Assembly (NCBI GenBank): GCA_002011075.2
Contig: MTMA02000006.1
Location: forward strand, 1,418,599-1,482,598
Length of the DNA stretch: 64,000 nucleotides
Source: Candidatus Scotarchaeum otlingeri
Lineage (GTDB): Archaea > Thermoproteota > Nitrososphaeria > Geothermarchaeales > JDFR-13
Reading direction: 5' to 3'
Positions 35,772 through 45,149 of the stretch are shown piece after piece. The notes below the pieces were generated by a model. That model made no database searches. It was not told the DNA's origin and saw only the letters and a list, made by a program, of their open reading frames with translations. A program made the translations under genes and the position numbers. Every line of letters begins with the position of its first letter. Within the stretch, counting starts at the first letter, position 1.

Positions 35772-36434
35772 TTACCTAAAGTATGGTAAATGAAATGACC
35801 TTATAATACTTACATATTGATAATTGAGACCTGTGAATCCGGAGGTCAGCGTTACCTCTCCTTTTTCAGGATTATAAGCTATAAAGTTGGCGTGAGATGG
35901 CAACGCCCTATATTCATGATGCAGAACGAGTAGTTCCCCCGATATATCATCTCTTGGATTAACCTCGAGAGACAAAACGAACTTCTCATTATCAGTGTCA
36001 TACCATACAAATGGTAGGTACATCCAGCTATCTAGTGTGGATAAGGATACATTAGCAAGAGAATTGACATCTTCCAACTCAACTGTCGTTATTTCGTATT
36101 CTACTTTATTTAAGTCGATATAGTTATGAGGAACTTGCTTGAGATATATGGTGTACACAGGGAGGTATGTAGAAGACTTAATGAATCCTTCTTTAATGGA
36201 TTCGCGGCCTGATTCATTGGAGGAATATGAATATACAGGTCTTAATTTTTCCGCTATTCTTATGTATGGATAAACCGCCGATAATTCTTTAGAAAATGGA
36301 GGTAAATATAGTCCAGCTTCATATAAATTTTTATTTATGGGATATGTAAGGATAACAGCTTTTTCTCTCTTTAAGCTTATCGCTAATCTAATTAAATCAG
36401 ATAATCCTTTCAGCCTAATACCCAATACCTGCAT
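35772..36434 (-). CDS. Hypothetical protein, alpha/beta with no recognised domain
   Basis: Not recognised. About 220 residues, soluble, no signal peptide, mixed strands and helices: DLIRLAISLKREKAVILTYP at the start, a Tyr/Ser-rich middle (YSYSSNESGRE), FVLSLEVNPRDDISGELLVLHHEY and a C-terminal TSGFTGLNYQYVSIIRSFHLPYF. No Cys clusters, no P-loop, no obvious catalytic triad. ATG 36434 was chosen; a GTG at 36443 is in frame. It stands alone between convergent fibrillarin (23 bases) and a divergent CBS gene. Confidence 0.5.
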   Translation of the reverse strand: MQVLGIRLKGLSDLIRLAISLKREKAVILTYPINKNLYEAGLYLPPFSKELSAVYPYIRIAEKLRPVYSYSSNESGRESIKEGFIKSSTYLPVYTIYLKQVPHNYIDLNKVEYEITTVELEDVNSLANVSLSTLDSWMYLPFVWYDTDNEKFVLSLEVNPRDDISGELLVLHHEYRALPSHANFIAYNPEKGEVTLTSGFTGLNYQYVSIIRSFHLPYFR

Positions 36435-36561
36435 ATAGCTCACTATAATTATTGTTTAGACCTCGTCATTAATAGAAGTTTTTTAGTTTACAAAGGGTTA
36501 AGAATTCTAGGCATAGGAAAGAATATAAATAATATACTTTAATAATTGGTTAGATTGGAGG

Positions 36562-37410
36562 ATGAGTCTAGCATCTATATCTTTGAGGGATATCATATCA
36601 AAGACCCCGCCCATAATTTCACCTAATGATGTAATCGCTAAGGCACGTAGATTAATGATTAGACACGGAGTAAAAACCGTCGTCATTGTAAAGGATGATA
36701 AGCCTATAGGAATATTAACCGTTAATAGAATTAGAAATATACTTTTTGACAAAGAACTTAAAACTAGGCCTCTTGATAATCTGATGGTTTCAGATTTTAT
36801 GGAAACTGAATTCCAATCTTTAAGTCTACATGAGAATCTTATTACTGCTGCTGAAGCTCTATTAACCTATAGGTCGCCTGCAGTAGTAGTTGAACCGGAT
36901 GGTTCCGTCTACGGTATTGTAGATGCTTATGACTTACTAGGGCCCTATTCACGGCTTAGTAAAAGTGATACGGTGGTCAGTGATGTATACTATAAGGATC
37001 CGCCTGTAGCAAGCCCATCTCATTCTATATATAACGTTATGGATAAGATGTTGAAGACAGGTTACGAAGCAGTAGTTATAATTGACAAGATGAAGAGACC
37101 TATAGGGATAATAACCTCGACTGATCTAGCTACTATACCACCAGTTATTTATCAAAGAACATCGCACAGGATAATAAGGGATAGTGAAAGAAGAAGTATC
37201 TATATAAAGTATTCTATGCCAGTGGCTGAAGATGTTATGTCCTCACCGGTTTTTGTAGCAAATATGGACGACCTATTAATAGATGCAGCTTTAAGGATGT
37301 ATGTCGAGAGCATCGGTACATTGCCTGTGGTTGATGATGCCAATAGGCTGGTAGGAATTATAACAAAGTACGATATACTGAAGGACCTGGTAAGGTGGGA
37401 AAAACATTGA
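36562..37410 (+). CDS. Four-CBS-domain protein A
   Basis: 282 residues made only of two CBS-domain pairs (Bateman modules). CBS signatures such as IISPNDVIAKARRLMIRHG, VVIVKDDKPIGILT, GIVDAYDLL, AVVIIDKMKRPIGIITSTDL and GTLPVVDDANRLVGIITKYDIL mark four repeats. CBS modules bind adenosyl ligands (AMP, ATP, SAM) and sense energy state. No attached enzyme domain. GGAGG abuts the ATG, which may point to leaderless initiation from the A-box at about 36522-36537. Its TGA overlaps the TTG start of a second four-CBS gene. Confidence 0.85.
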   Translation: MSLASISLRDIISKTPPIISPNDVIAKARRLMIRHGVKTVVIVKDDKPIGILTVNRIRNILFDKELKTRPLDNLMVSDFMETEFQSLSLHENLITAAEALLTYRSPAVVVEPDGSVYGIVDAYDLLGPYSRLSKSDTVVSDVYYKDPPVASPSHSIYNVMDKMLKTGYEAVVIIDKMKRPIGIITSTDLATIPPVIYQRTSHRIIRDSERRSIYIKYSMPVAEDVMSSPVFVANMDDLLIDAALRMYVESIGTLPVVDDANRLVGIITKYDILKDLVRWEKH

Positions 37411-38213
37411 AGGCAAAAGAAATTGCTGACTATAATTATCCAAGAATACTAAAGGATCGAACTGTTAGAGAAGCATTAAAGCTAATGAGCCGAGAGAAAA
37501 CTAGTAAACTAGTTGTATTAAAAGAGGAGGAATTATATGGAATAGTCACAGAGTATGATATATTCTACAAATTATCCCTTAGGCCTACGAAGAAATTTAC
37601 TCCCTATAACATTAGAGTGTCTAGCTGTGCCACATTAAATGTAGATGTTGCATATGAAAATACACATCTAAGAACTATAGCTAACAACTTTTTGATCAAA
37701 GGATATAGCAGTATGCCTATAGTGGATTCGGAAAATAGACCCTTAGCACTAATAACTAAGCGAGGTATAATCTCCTTATATAACAGATATATTAAGGAAA
37801 ATTTGGCTGTATCCGATATAATGACTTCGAGAATTGTAAAAGTCGATCTATTTGATAAGATCGCTTTGGCCGAAAGTAAGATGAAGGGCACAGGATATAA
37901 TACTTTGATAGTGACTCACAGTGATAGGTTCATAGGTTTAATTACAGCTAAGGAAATGGCAAGGGCCTTTTTTATGCTACGTAAAACAAGTCTCGCCTCA
38001 CACTTCGATTATAAAATGAAAAACATATTGGTAGCTGACCTTGTCAATAGAAATGTTTTTACAGTAAAACCCAATGATAACCTTAGAGAAACGGTTGAAA
38101 TAATAATAAGGTCTACTCAGAATCTGGTTCCTGTATTAGAGAATGATGAAGTCGTAGGCGTTGTTTCAAGAAGAGATATTATAGGTCTATTATTAGAAAA
38201 AAAGGTCTTATAA
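37407..38213 (+). CDS. Four-CBS-domain protein B
   Basis: About 268 residues, again two CBS pairs: TVREALKLMSREKTSKLVVL with YGIVTEYDIF, SSMPIVDSENRPLALITKRGI, NTLIVTHSDRFIGLITAKEMA, and NLVPVLENDEVVGVVSRRDII. A paralogue of the gene before it, probably forming a heteromer. TTG 37407 was preferred: AGGTGG lies eight bases upstream and the TTGA overlap with the previous stop is the same arrangement as at the S8e/SRP19 junction; a GTG at 37395 is in frame. Next in the operon is a degenerate amidohydrolase. Confidence 0.83.
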   Translation: MKAKEIADYNYPRILKDRTVREALKLMSREKTSKLVVLKEEELYGIVTEYDIFYKLSLRPTKKFTPYNIRVSSCATLNVDVAYENTHLRTIANNFLIKGYSSMPIVDSENRPLALITKRGIISLYNRYIKENLAVSDIMTSRIVKVDLFDKIALAESKMKGTGYNTLIVTHSDRFIGLITAKEMARAFFMLRKTSLASHFDYKMKNILVADLVNRNVFTVKPNDNLRETVEIIIRSTQNLVPVLENDEVVGVVSRRDIIGLLLEKKVL

Positions 38214-38225
38214 TAAAGGGGAATA

Positions 38226-39263
38226 ATGAAAAGCTCTCTATACCATAATTGTAGAGTATTATGGAGAAATAGATTTTATAAATGGGTAATCGTCAGCGAA
38301 GGCAGCATAATAAAGTATATTGGCCCTAAATCGAGAAGCCCAGTAGCCGAAAATAATTACAACCTACATAATAGTTATGTGATGCCTCCATTTACTGAAA
38401 TCCTGCTAGATATCTATATAGATAATCTGGAGGAATATATCCCACGCCTTATCAGGGGAGGGATAGGCTATGTAGGGGTACTTCTCAAACATCCGGGTGA
38501 AAAGAAAAAGTTAGCCAAACTGGAGAGTCCAATATACTTATTTCCGATAAGTGTTGGATGGGACGAGGCATATACTGTCTTAAAGCTTAAAATAGAAGAT
38601 GTATCACATGAGCCTAAGGCAAACAAGATTATAATTGATATAGGGCTACATAACAAAGTATCAGAAGAACTCTTTTCTCTCGAAGAATTATTTGAAAAAA
38701 TTAAGAGATGGAAAAAGAAAAGGATGTTGGTATATCCTATAACAACTATTCAGTCAATTCGCAAAATTAATAAATTTAGAACAGCTGGTGTAGATGTTAG
38801 GCCCGGAATATATATTCACAATCTCCTAATGAATACCAAGGTATTTGGGAAAAGGAGAGATCATGGTTCACTTCTAATTAGGAGTTCTACCCATACACGT
38901 TTACTATGCAAATGTATGAAAAGCGATTCAATTTACCTAATTAGTAGTGGCGATTCCCCCACTATAAACCTACTTCCTTATGCATCTCAACTGATATTTA
39001 GATTGATTGATGAAGGCAGGATTACCTTCTTTGATTTAATAGATAAATATTATACTAATCCATTAAAATTTATCGGACAACCAAATAAAACTGAATTTAG
39101 TCAAGGAGATTCAGCTAATTTCATTATTATTACATACCCCTCTCAATATAAAATTTATGATAGACAAAATGTTTTCTATGATTGGAGTATGACAGCCAGT
39201 ATTATAGGAATGGTCATTAATGGTAGATTATTGTTTTGGGAGGGTTTAAGAAATGATACCTAG
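38226..39263 (+). CDS. Amidohydrolase-like protein (dihydroorotase-related), catalytic residues lost
   Basis: 345 residues. The ends match amidohydrolases: N-terminal beta part leading to NSYVMPPFTEILLDIYID where enzymes have xxPGfIDxHxH, and a C-terminal GDSPTINLLPYASQLIFRLI then INP-like YYTNPLKFIG, SQGDSANFIIITYP, and SIIGMVINGRLLFWEG, as in dihydroorotases. The HxH metal pair, the carbamylated Lys and the catalytic DH(A)P aspartate-histidine are not evident (GDSP in place of DHAP). It is probably a non-catalytic relative that binds something else. AAGGGG precedes the ATG; the 3' end overlaps the Mut7-C gene by 11 bases. Confidence 0.55.
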   Translation: MKSSLYHNCRVLWRNRFYKWVIVSEGSIIKYIGPKSRSPVAENNYNLHNSYVMPPFTEILLDIYIDNLEEYIPRLIRGGIGYVGVLLKHPGEKKKLAKLESPIYLFPISVGWDEAYTVLKLKIEDVSHEPKANKIIIDIGLHNKVSEELFSLEELFEKIKRWKKKRMLVYPITTIQSIRKINKFRTAGVDVRPGIYIHNLLMNTKVFGKRRDHGSLLIRSSTHTRLLCKCMKSDSIYLISSGDSPTINLLPYASQLIFRLIDEGRITFFDLIDKYYTNPLKFIGQPNKTEFSQGDSANFIIITYPSQYKIYDRQNVFYDWSMTASIIGMVINGRLLFWEGLRNDT

Positions 39264-39726
39264 ATTTCTATGCGATGAAATGAATGGTGATGTAGCTAGA
39301 TGGCTTAGGATAATGGGTTTCGACTGCAAATACATTATAGGTGATAATTTAGATGAAAAACTTATTGAGATCTGTCGGAGGGAGGGTCGGGTTTTAATTA
39401 CATCCGATGTAGAGCTTTCTATCCGGGCTAGTAGTAGAGGAATTAGGTGTATACTAACAAATGGATTAAATCGTAGTCAAAAACTAAGGAAAATAATTGA
39501 TACGTATGGGCTAAAGGATTATATAGGCAGAAAATTTAGGTGCCCAAAATGCAATACCATATTAAAAAAAGTTAATACTGATGATATCATAGATAAGATA
39601 CCGCTATATGTAGTTGAAACTTATGATCATGTGTGGGAATGTAAAGGATGTGGAAAGATATATTGGGAAGGAAGCCACTGGAGGAATATAAGCGAATATA
39701 TCGAGAAACTATTATCAAGCCGTTAA
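39253..39726 (+). CDS. Mut7-C RNase-domain protein with zinc ribbon
   Basis: 157 residues. N-terminal PIN-like Mut7-C domain: RFLCDEMNGDVARWLRIMGFD, then GRVLITSDVELS, with acidic residues Asp8, Glu9 and Asp near 50 likely in the active site. C-terminal zinc ribbon: CPKC, then WECKGCGKIYWEGSHW, the usual ending of this archaeal/bacterial family (COG1656 by recognition). Probable ribonuclease of unknown target. Last gene of the CBS-CBS-amidohydrolase-like-Mut7-C unit. Confidence 0.85.
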   Translation: MIPRFLCDEMNGDVARWLRIMGFDCKYIIGDNLDEKLIEICRREGRVLITSDVELSIRASSRGIRCILTNGLNRSQKLRKIIDTYGLKDYIGRKFRCPKCNTILKKVNTDDIIDKIPLYVVETYDHVWECKGCGKIYWEGSHWRNISEYIEKLLSSR

Positions 39727-39849
39727 ATGAATTTAACTTCCCAATTGATTTTTGTTATGTATTGTATCTGTGGTTCTATATATATTTGTTACAGACCTTA
39801 ATTATTTGATAGACATTAAGTAATAATATGTAGGGGTAAGTGTTGTATA

Positions 39850-42800
39850 ATGAGTGTATATATTAAAGATATCAAGATCCATAATTTCAAAACCCATAAA
39901 TCATCAAAAATAAAGTTTACCCCAGGTATCAATGTAATAACAGGTCCTAATGGGTCAGGTAAATCCAACATTATAGAAGCTATATTGTTTAGTTTAGGAG
40001 AAAGAAATCCACGTAGATTTAGGGCAACAGCATTCGACCAGTTAATTAATAAAAAGACAAAAGACGGATACCTTTCAGTAAATCTCACAATTACGGACGG
40101 CGAGAGAGAATATATTTTTAAGAGGGTAATCACATCAGTAGGTAAGCATAAATATTATTTTAATGGTAGAAGGGTATCCCGATCCACCTATTTAACTGAG
40201 CTTTTGAGGGTAGGGGAAGAGGGATTTAGCTTTAGATACGTACCCCAAGGGAGCGTCATTGCAACTGCAAATATGTCTCCTTCCGAGTTAAGACAACTAA
40301 TAGATGATATTCTAGGCATAACAGAATATAACGAGAGGAAAAAGAAGGCCCTAGAGAATCTTGACGAAGCACGAAGAAAACTTGGCGAAGTTATAGCTAA
40401 AGCAGAAATAATGAGGCACAATTTATCGACTTTATATGAACAGATGGTTAGGGCATCCCGGAAACAAAACACACTTAATATACTAAATAAATTACTTGCA
40501 GCTGAATTAACAATTAAGATAAACAATTCTAATAGAAAATTGAGAGCATTAGAGAAAGAGAAAGAAAATATAGAGAAAAAGATTGAACGGCTTGAACGAA
40601 CCATCGATAAATATGATAGAGAGATGGATAAAATACGTATCAAGATATCTGACCTTGAAAAAGAGAAGGATGATAAAGGGGGAAGGGAGTATAGAGAAAG
40701 ATTAAAGATTTTGACTGATATACAACGAGAAATAAATGCAGTCAATCTTTCCATCGAATCTCTTGACAAAGAAGTGAAACGGGTAAACCATAGACTTAAA
40801 GAAGAGTTATCTAGGAAAAAAGAGTTGTCAAAGAGAATTAGAGAACTCGAGAGAGAAATAAATAGACTAAATAAAAATAGTGAAGAATTAGAGAAATTAA
40901 AAGAAGAATTATCCGCAGAAATTAAAGAGAAAAAGAAAACACTAAAGAAGCTTAAGTATCAATATGATAAATTAAATACACAACTTAAGGAATTAATCGA
41001 TGGTTCCCAGAAAAGGGTTTTCCAAGCATTAAAGAAAGCTTCGGGCTATATCTCATCCCAAGAAAGATATGACTTACTTATGGGTGAAAAGGAAGCTATA
41101 GAAAGAAGGATGGATGCAATAAAGAAAACTATTTACAGTATGAAGGAATACATAGACAGGCTTCTTGAAGAAAAAGACGGTATTAAAGAAAAAATAAAGA
41201 CTCTTAAAGACAGACATTACACTTTAAATAAATCTATAATAGAGATGGAAGAAGAATTGGATAAAGCTGATGGATTATATTCACTCGCTGAAAAAGAGGT
41301 TGTGAAGCTTAAGACATTGAGAGAAGCCGGGGCCCCTTATGAATTAGAAGAAGATGCACAATTTATTATCAATATGGCTAGGGACCTTAACATTAAGGGC
41401 GTTCTAGGCATTATGTCTGATAAAGTCTCTGGACCCAGAGATATTTTGTCCATGCTCCAAAGAATTTTGGGCGTACGGTGGAATAGCATCTTAGTACGTG
41501 GTGAAGAGCCTATGAGGATGCTGAGCGAACTAGCCATGAAGATGGAAAAAAGAGTTGTCATTATAAATGTATCATCTGTTGAGGCTACAGACATCCCAGC
41601 TGAATCCATTCTATCCCTATTGAAGTATCCGAAATACTTAGAGAATCTACTTGGACGGCTGATCGGGAGAACCCTTATCGTGAATTCGATCGAGAGAGGG
41701 ATAGAAAAAGCGATTCAAGGGTATGATGTTATAGATAGAAAGGGCCGGTTTTTCATATATAACCAAGAATTTCATATTGGCGAAAGATGGATAAAGAAGA
41801 AGGGAAAAGGAAGAATAAGAGATTTAGAAGGGATACTTAAGGATTTCAAAGAAATGATAAAAATAAGAAAAAGAGATTTGGCTGAAAAAATAAGAGAAAG
41901 AGAAGAAGTCAGGGACTCAATTATTAAAGAAGAAGAAGCGGTTAAAAGGATAAATGAGATAGTTTCTAGCCTTAGGATTAACGTAAAGGTATTAGCCAAG
42001 GTGTTAAGCTCATATACCAAGAGACATCGGAAAATTAGGTCAATGATACGTGAATTAGAAATACAGATGAATCAAAAAGAGAAGGAGATAGTCTCTCTGG
42101 CGGAAATATTGGCGAAAGAGAGAAGAGAATTAGAAGAGCAGATCAACAATGTACACGATGAAATAAATGTAGTTAAGGATGAAATTGGAGAAATAGAGAG
42201 AGAAATCAAAAGGATAAAGATGATAATAAAGAATAATGGACATACCGTAGATACCACTAAAAAGCTAATTGAGGGCAGATACGTTAAGGAGCTCAATGAA
42301 ATAGAAGAAAAGATAATGTCGTATAAATCCGAGCTAATTAAATTGGTAGAAGAGAAAAAAGAGAAAGCTAAACAATTAACTGAATATAAAAAGAAGGAAA
42401 TTAAGATTCAGATGAAAATAGATGAGATTGAAGATATAATTGGTGATATAAATAAGAAGATTTCCGCATTGAAAGAAGAAGAAAACAATTACTATGTAAT
42501 GAGGAGAAAAACAGAAAACGAGAAGTCCAATCTAGATAGGCAAGTATTAGACATTCAAAACAGGATTAATCAGGTAAAATTGGATATTAATAGATTTAGG
42601 GAAGAAAGAAGGGCGTTAGGATATCCATCGCCAGTATATATAGAGACACCCAAAAAGCTACACAAACTAATAAATGACCTTCAAGATGAACTTAGAGAGA
42701 TCGGGGAAGTTAATCCACTGGCTAAAAGTTACTATATCGAGAATGTAGAGCCATATAAACATTTCTCTATGAGGAGGGAGGAGTTGTTAAGAGAAGAGAA

Positions 42801-43314
42801 AGCTATTCTCGAGTTTATAGATGAAATCGATAGACAAAGAGAAAAAATTCTTAGAGAAGGATTAGAAAAGATAAACACTAAAATGAATAGATTATTTAAA
42901 CAAATGTTTGGAGATTCAAAAGTCAATCTTGAGCTTGAAGATCCTGAAGATATTGATAGTGGGCTAGTGCTTATGGTTGAGTTGCCGGGCAAACCTTTGT
43001 TGCCAGCATCATCCCTAAGCGGTGGAGAAAAGTCGCTTGTGCTGGTCACTTTTCTAATAGCCATAAATGCTTTGAATCCAAATACAGTTTTGCTTTTAGA
43101 TGAGATAGATGCCCATATAGATCCTCATAATTTATCCTTATTCACAGACGCCATGATTAGCGAGAAGATCAGTAACCAGCTTATAATGGTCTCCCTCAAA
43201 CCATCAGTAATCGAGATAGCGGATAATCTTGTTGGGGTTACTATTAGAGATGGTGTAAGCAAAACCATAACATTACCTAAGACACTCATAAGGGTTAGGG
43301 AAGAAGATGAATAG
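39850..43314 (+). CDS. smc: Chromosome segregation protein SMC
   Basis: Condensin ATPase. Seen: N-terminal Walker A GPNGSGKSNI (residues 33-42), ERNPRRFRA, two long coiled coils (about 165-490 and 640-985, rich in Glu/Lys/Arg/Ile), a hinge between about residues 500 and 640 with IKGVLGIMSDKVSGP, signature LSGGEKSLV (near 1055) and Walker B TVLLLDEIDAHID. 1154 residues is full length. It overlaps scpA by eight bases. A complete SMC-kleisin operon is normal for euryarchaea and several TACK groups but is not found in the best-known Sulfolobales. Confidence 0.96.
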   Translation: MSVYIKDIKIHNFKTHKSSKIKFTPGINVITGPNGSGKSNIIEAILFSLGERNPRRFRATAFDQLINKKTKDGYLSVNLTITDGEREYIFKRVITSVGKHKYYFNGRRVSRSTYLTELLRVGEEGFSFRYVPQGSVIATANMSPSELRQLIDDILGITEYNERKKKALENLDEARRKLGEVIAKAEIMRHNLSTLYEQMVRASRKQNTLNILNKLLAAELTIKINNSNRKLRALEKEKENIEKKIERLERTIDKYDREMDKIRIKISDLEKEKDDKGGREYRERLKILTDIQREINAVNLSIESLDKEVKRVNHRLKEELSRKKELSKRIRELEREINRLNKNSEELEKLKEELSAEIKEKKKTLKKLKYQYDKLNTQLKELIDGSQKRVFQALKKASGYISSQERYDLLMGEKEAIERRMDAIKKTIYSMKEYIDRLLEEKDGIKEKIKTLKDRHYTLNKSIIEMEEELDKADGLYSLAEKEVVKLKTLREAGAPYELEEDAQFIINMARDLNIKGVLGIMSDKVSGPRDILSMLQRILGVRWNSILVRGEEPMRMLSELAMKMEKRVVIINVSSVEATDIPAESILSLLKYPKYLENLLGRLIGRTLIVNSIERGIEKAIQGYDVIDRKGRFFIYNQEFHIGERWIKKKGKGRIRDLEGILKDFKEMIKIRKRDLAEKIREREEVRDSIIKEEEAVKRINEIVSSLRINVKVLAKVLSSYTKRHRKIRSMIRELEIQMNQKEKEIVSLAEILAKERRELEEQINNVHDEINVVKDEIGEIEREIKRIKMIIKNNGHTVDTTKKLIEGRYVKELNEIEEKIMSYKSELIKLVEEKKEKAKQLTEYKKKEIKIQMKIDEIEDIIGDINKKISALKEEENNYYVMRRKTENEKSNLDRQVLDIQNRINQVKLDINRFREERRALGYPSPVYIETPKKLHKLINDLQDELREIGEVNPLAKSYYIENVEPYKHFSMRREELLREEKAILEFIDEIDRQREKILREGLEKINTKMNRLFKQMFGDSKVNLELEDPEDIDSGLVLMVELPGKPLLPASSLSGGEKSLVLVTFLIAINALNPNTVLLLDEIDAHIDPHNLSLFTDAMISEKISNQLIMVSLKPSVIEIADNLVGVTIRDGVSKTITLPKTLIRVREEDE

Positions 43315-43939
43315 AAAAATTGTTATACTTGAGACCTCTGAAAATATAAAAAAGGTTAATCCTTGGGAGATAAATATAGAAGAGGAACTCATTAAAGTTC
43401 TGGAGATTCTTGAAGAGAAACTTAATTTTATAGTAGCAGGTTTAGCTGTAGAAAATTCCTCTCTAATCTTATTGGAAAAAGTTGAGAGGATATTTCAATT
43501 AACTAAGGAGAGAAAAAGAAGATATCCTATAATCAGAAGACAACCACAATACGTACCGAAAATTAGCATCGCTGTAACTACAGGAAAGATAATGATAGAT
43601 ATCTCTGATATCTTAAATAAACTTGATGAATTGCTTGAGAAGAGATTTACTGCACGGACATCACCACCGACACACCTTGATCTTCCTATGGTTCAAGAAG
43701 AAGAAATGTCTAGATTAGAAGAGATTAAGAATAGAATTGGGAGATTGATTAGAAAATTCATTGAAGCGTATAATAGAAAATTATCGATATTTGACATATT
43801 AGATACTCTACGAGAATATTCATTCGGCGTGATATTTCTTGCATTACTATATTTATACATGGATAACATCCTAGATTTGGAGTTAGTCGAGGAAGGTGAT
43901 GAGATAGTAGATGTCAGAATCGGAATTCCAGAAACATAA
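43307..43939 (+). CDS. scpA: Segregation and condensation protein A (kleisin)
   Basis: Bridges the two SMC heads. 210 residues: N-terminal helical part starting VNPWEINIEEELIKVLEIL (residues 17-35), a charged linker, and a C-terminal winged helix RKLSIFDILDTLREYSFGVIFLALLYLYMDN, matching ScpA's conserved ending. ATG lies inside the smc end; it overlaps scpB by 29 bases. Confidence 0.88.
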   Translation: MNRKIVILETSENIKKVNPWEINIEEELIKVLEILEEKLNFIVAGLAVENSSLILLEKVERIFQLTKERKRRYPIIRRQPQYVPKISIAVTTGKIMIDISDILNKLDELLEKRFTARTSPPTHLDLPMVQEEEMSRLEEIKNRIGRLIRKFIEAYNRKLSIFDILDTLREYSFGVIFLALLYLYMDNILDLELVEEGDEIVDVRIGIPET

Positions 43940-44390
43940 ATCCTTATTGGATGCTCTATTTTATGGATCTTACAAACCTATATACATAGATCAATTAAAG
44001 AGATTATTAGGCGTTTCTACACGAAAAGATGTCAGGAAAATTCTGAGGAGATATATAAAGGAGTTTAATAAATTCCATAGCGGTATAAGAATAGTAAAAA
44101 AGAAAGATTATTATTTCCTCACCATCAAAGATGAATATATAGATAAGGTTAAACGCTTCCTGCCATACCCGCCTCTGACACCTAAACAACTCGAGATCCT
44201 TGGGATTGTATATTCAAAACCACGTATATCCTTAATAGAACTAAGGGATTATTTCGGCCCAAGAATCTATGCGGATATTAAAAAGTTAGCAAAGATGAAC
44301 CTAATTAAAAGGGAGAATATTAATGGTAGATACTATGTCTCATTAAGAGAAGAAGCAAAATTATTAATATTAAGTAGAAGAAGGGGCTAG
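43911..44390 (+). CDS. scpB: Segregation and condensation protein B
   Basis: 159 residues with two winged-helix units: LLDALFYGSYKPIYIDQLKRLLGV at the start and LTPKQLEILGIVYSKPRISLIELRDYFG in the second half, the order seen in ScpB, which binds the kleisin. Position after scpA fixes the call. The overlap of 29 bases with scpA suggests coupled translation. Confidence 0.86.
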   Translation: MSESEFQKHKSLLDALFYGSYKPIYIDQLKRLLGVSTRKDVRKILRRYIKEFNKFHSGIRIVKKKDYYFLTIKDEYIDKVKRFLPYPPLTPKQLEILGIVYSKPRISLIELRDYFGPRIYADIKKLAKMNLIKRENINGRYYVSLREEAKLLILSRRRG

Positions 44391-44402
44391 TATACTCAGT
44401 TC

Positions 44403-44449
44403 TAATTGATAATACTTTTATATCTCGGCTCTAATTGAGGTTTAATTGA
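44403..44449 (+). promoter_or_regulatory. S8e operon promoter with three TAATTGA repeats
   Basis: A-box CTTTTATAT (44415-44423) flanked by TAATTGA copies at 44403, 44432 and 44443; the last two overlap the expected transcription start and end in GAGGG, the ribosome site seven bases before the S8e ATG. The repeats could be operator sites or relics of the leader. Confidence 0.4.
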
Positions 44450-44459
44450 GGGTTAAACG

Positions 44460-44849
44460 ATGGTTCAATGGCATAGTGATCTACATAAGAGAAAGAAAAC
44501 CGGAGGTAGAAAACGACCATGGCGTAAAAAGAGGCGATATGAAAGAGGTGGAGTTCCTATAGAAACTTTACCATCTGAAACTGTGAAGAGAAGGGTCGAT
44601 AAAGTTAAAGGAGGAATAATAAAAGTTAGACTTTTGAGAGGTAATGATGTCAATCTGTATGTTCCTAAAGAAAATGTTGTTATTAAATCTAAAATTACAA
44701 GAGTGTTAGAAAACCCATCAAATAGAGACTATTCTAGAAGAGGGGTAATTACAAAAGGAGCAATTATTATGACGGAACATGGAAAAGCCGTCGTATCATC
44801 TAGACCCGGTCAAAATGGAGTTATAAATGCAAGGTTGCTTCAAGATTGA
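44460..44849 (+). CDS. rps8e: Ribosomal protein S8e
   Basis: Small-subunit protein. 129 residues; opening WHSDLHKRKKTGGRKRPWRKKRRYERGG (residues 3-30) and ending ITKGAIIMTEHGKAVVSSRPGQNGVINA, both S8e signatures. First gene of S8e-SRP19-gar1-tfb. Its TGA overlaps the TTG start of srp19. Confidence 0.96.
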   Translation: MVQWHSDLHKRKKTGGRKRPWRKKRRYERGGVPIETLPSETVKRRVDKVKGGIIKVRLLRGNDVNLYVPKENVVIKSKITRVLENPSNRDYSRRGVITKGAIIMTEHGKAVVSSRPGQNGVINARLLQD

Positions 44850-45133
44850 AGAGAAAAGATGTTTTAGTATTATGGAGAATATATTTCGATTCAACCGTTT
44901 CGAGGAGGGAGGGGCGTAGGCTACCCCTCAAAGAAACTATTCCCAATCCCACACTTGAAGAGTTAATTCAAGCCTGTCAGAAGCTGAAGTTAGTTATAGC
45001 TGAATATCGAGAGGCACGTTACCCACGTGTCTGGTGGAGAGAGTCAGGATATGTAATGATAAAAAAAGATAATCTCAAGAAGAGAGATTTATTAAGACTT
45101 GTAGCTAAAGAGTTACGCCGCATAAGGAGTTAA
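44846..45133 (+). CDS. srp19: Signal recognition particle 19 kDa protein
   Basis: Binds SRP RNA helices 6 and 8 and promotes SRP54 loading. 95 residues: VLWRIYFDSTVSRREGRRLPL near the start and EYREARYPRVWWRESGYV, then a basic C-terminus, matching archaeal SRP19. The TTG start overlaps the S8e stop (TTGA). Confidence 0.94.
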   Translation: MKRKDVLVLWRIYFDSTVSRREGRRLPLKETIPNPTLEELIQACQKLKLVIAEYREARYPRVWWRESGYVMIKKDNLKKRDLLRLVAKELRRIRS

Positions 45134-45149
45134 GATATGAGGTGATATT

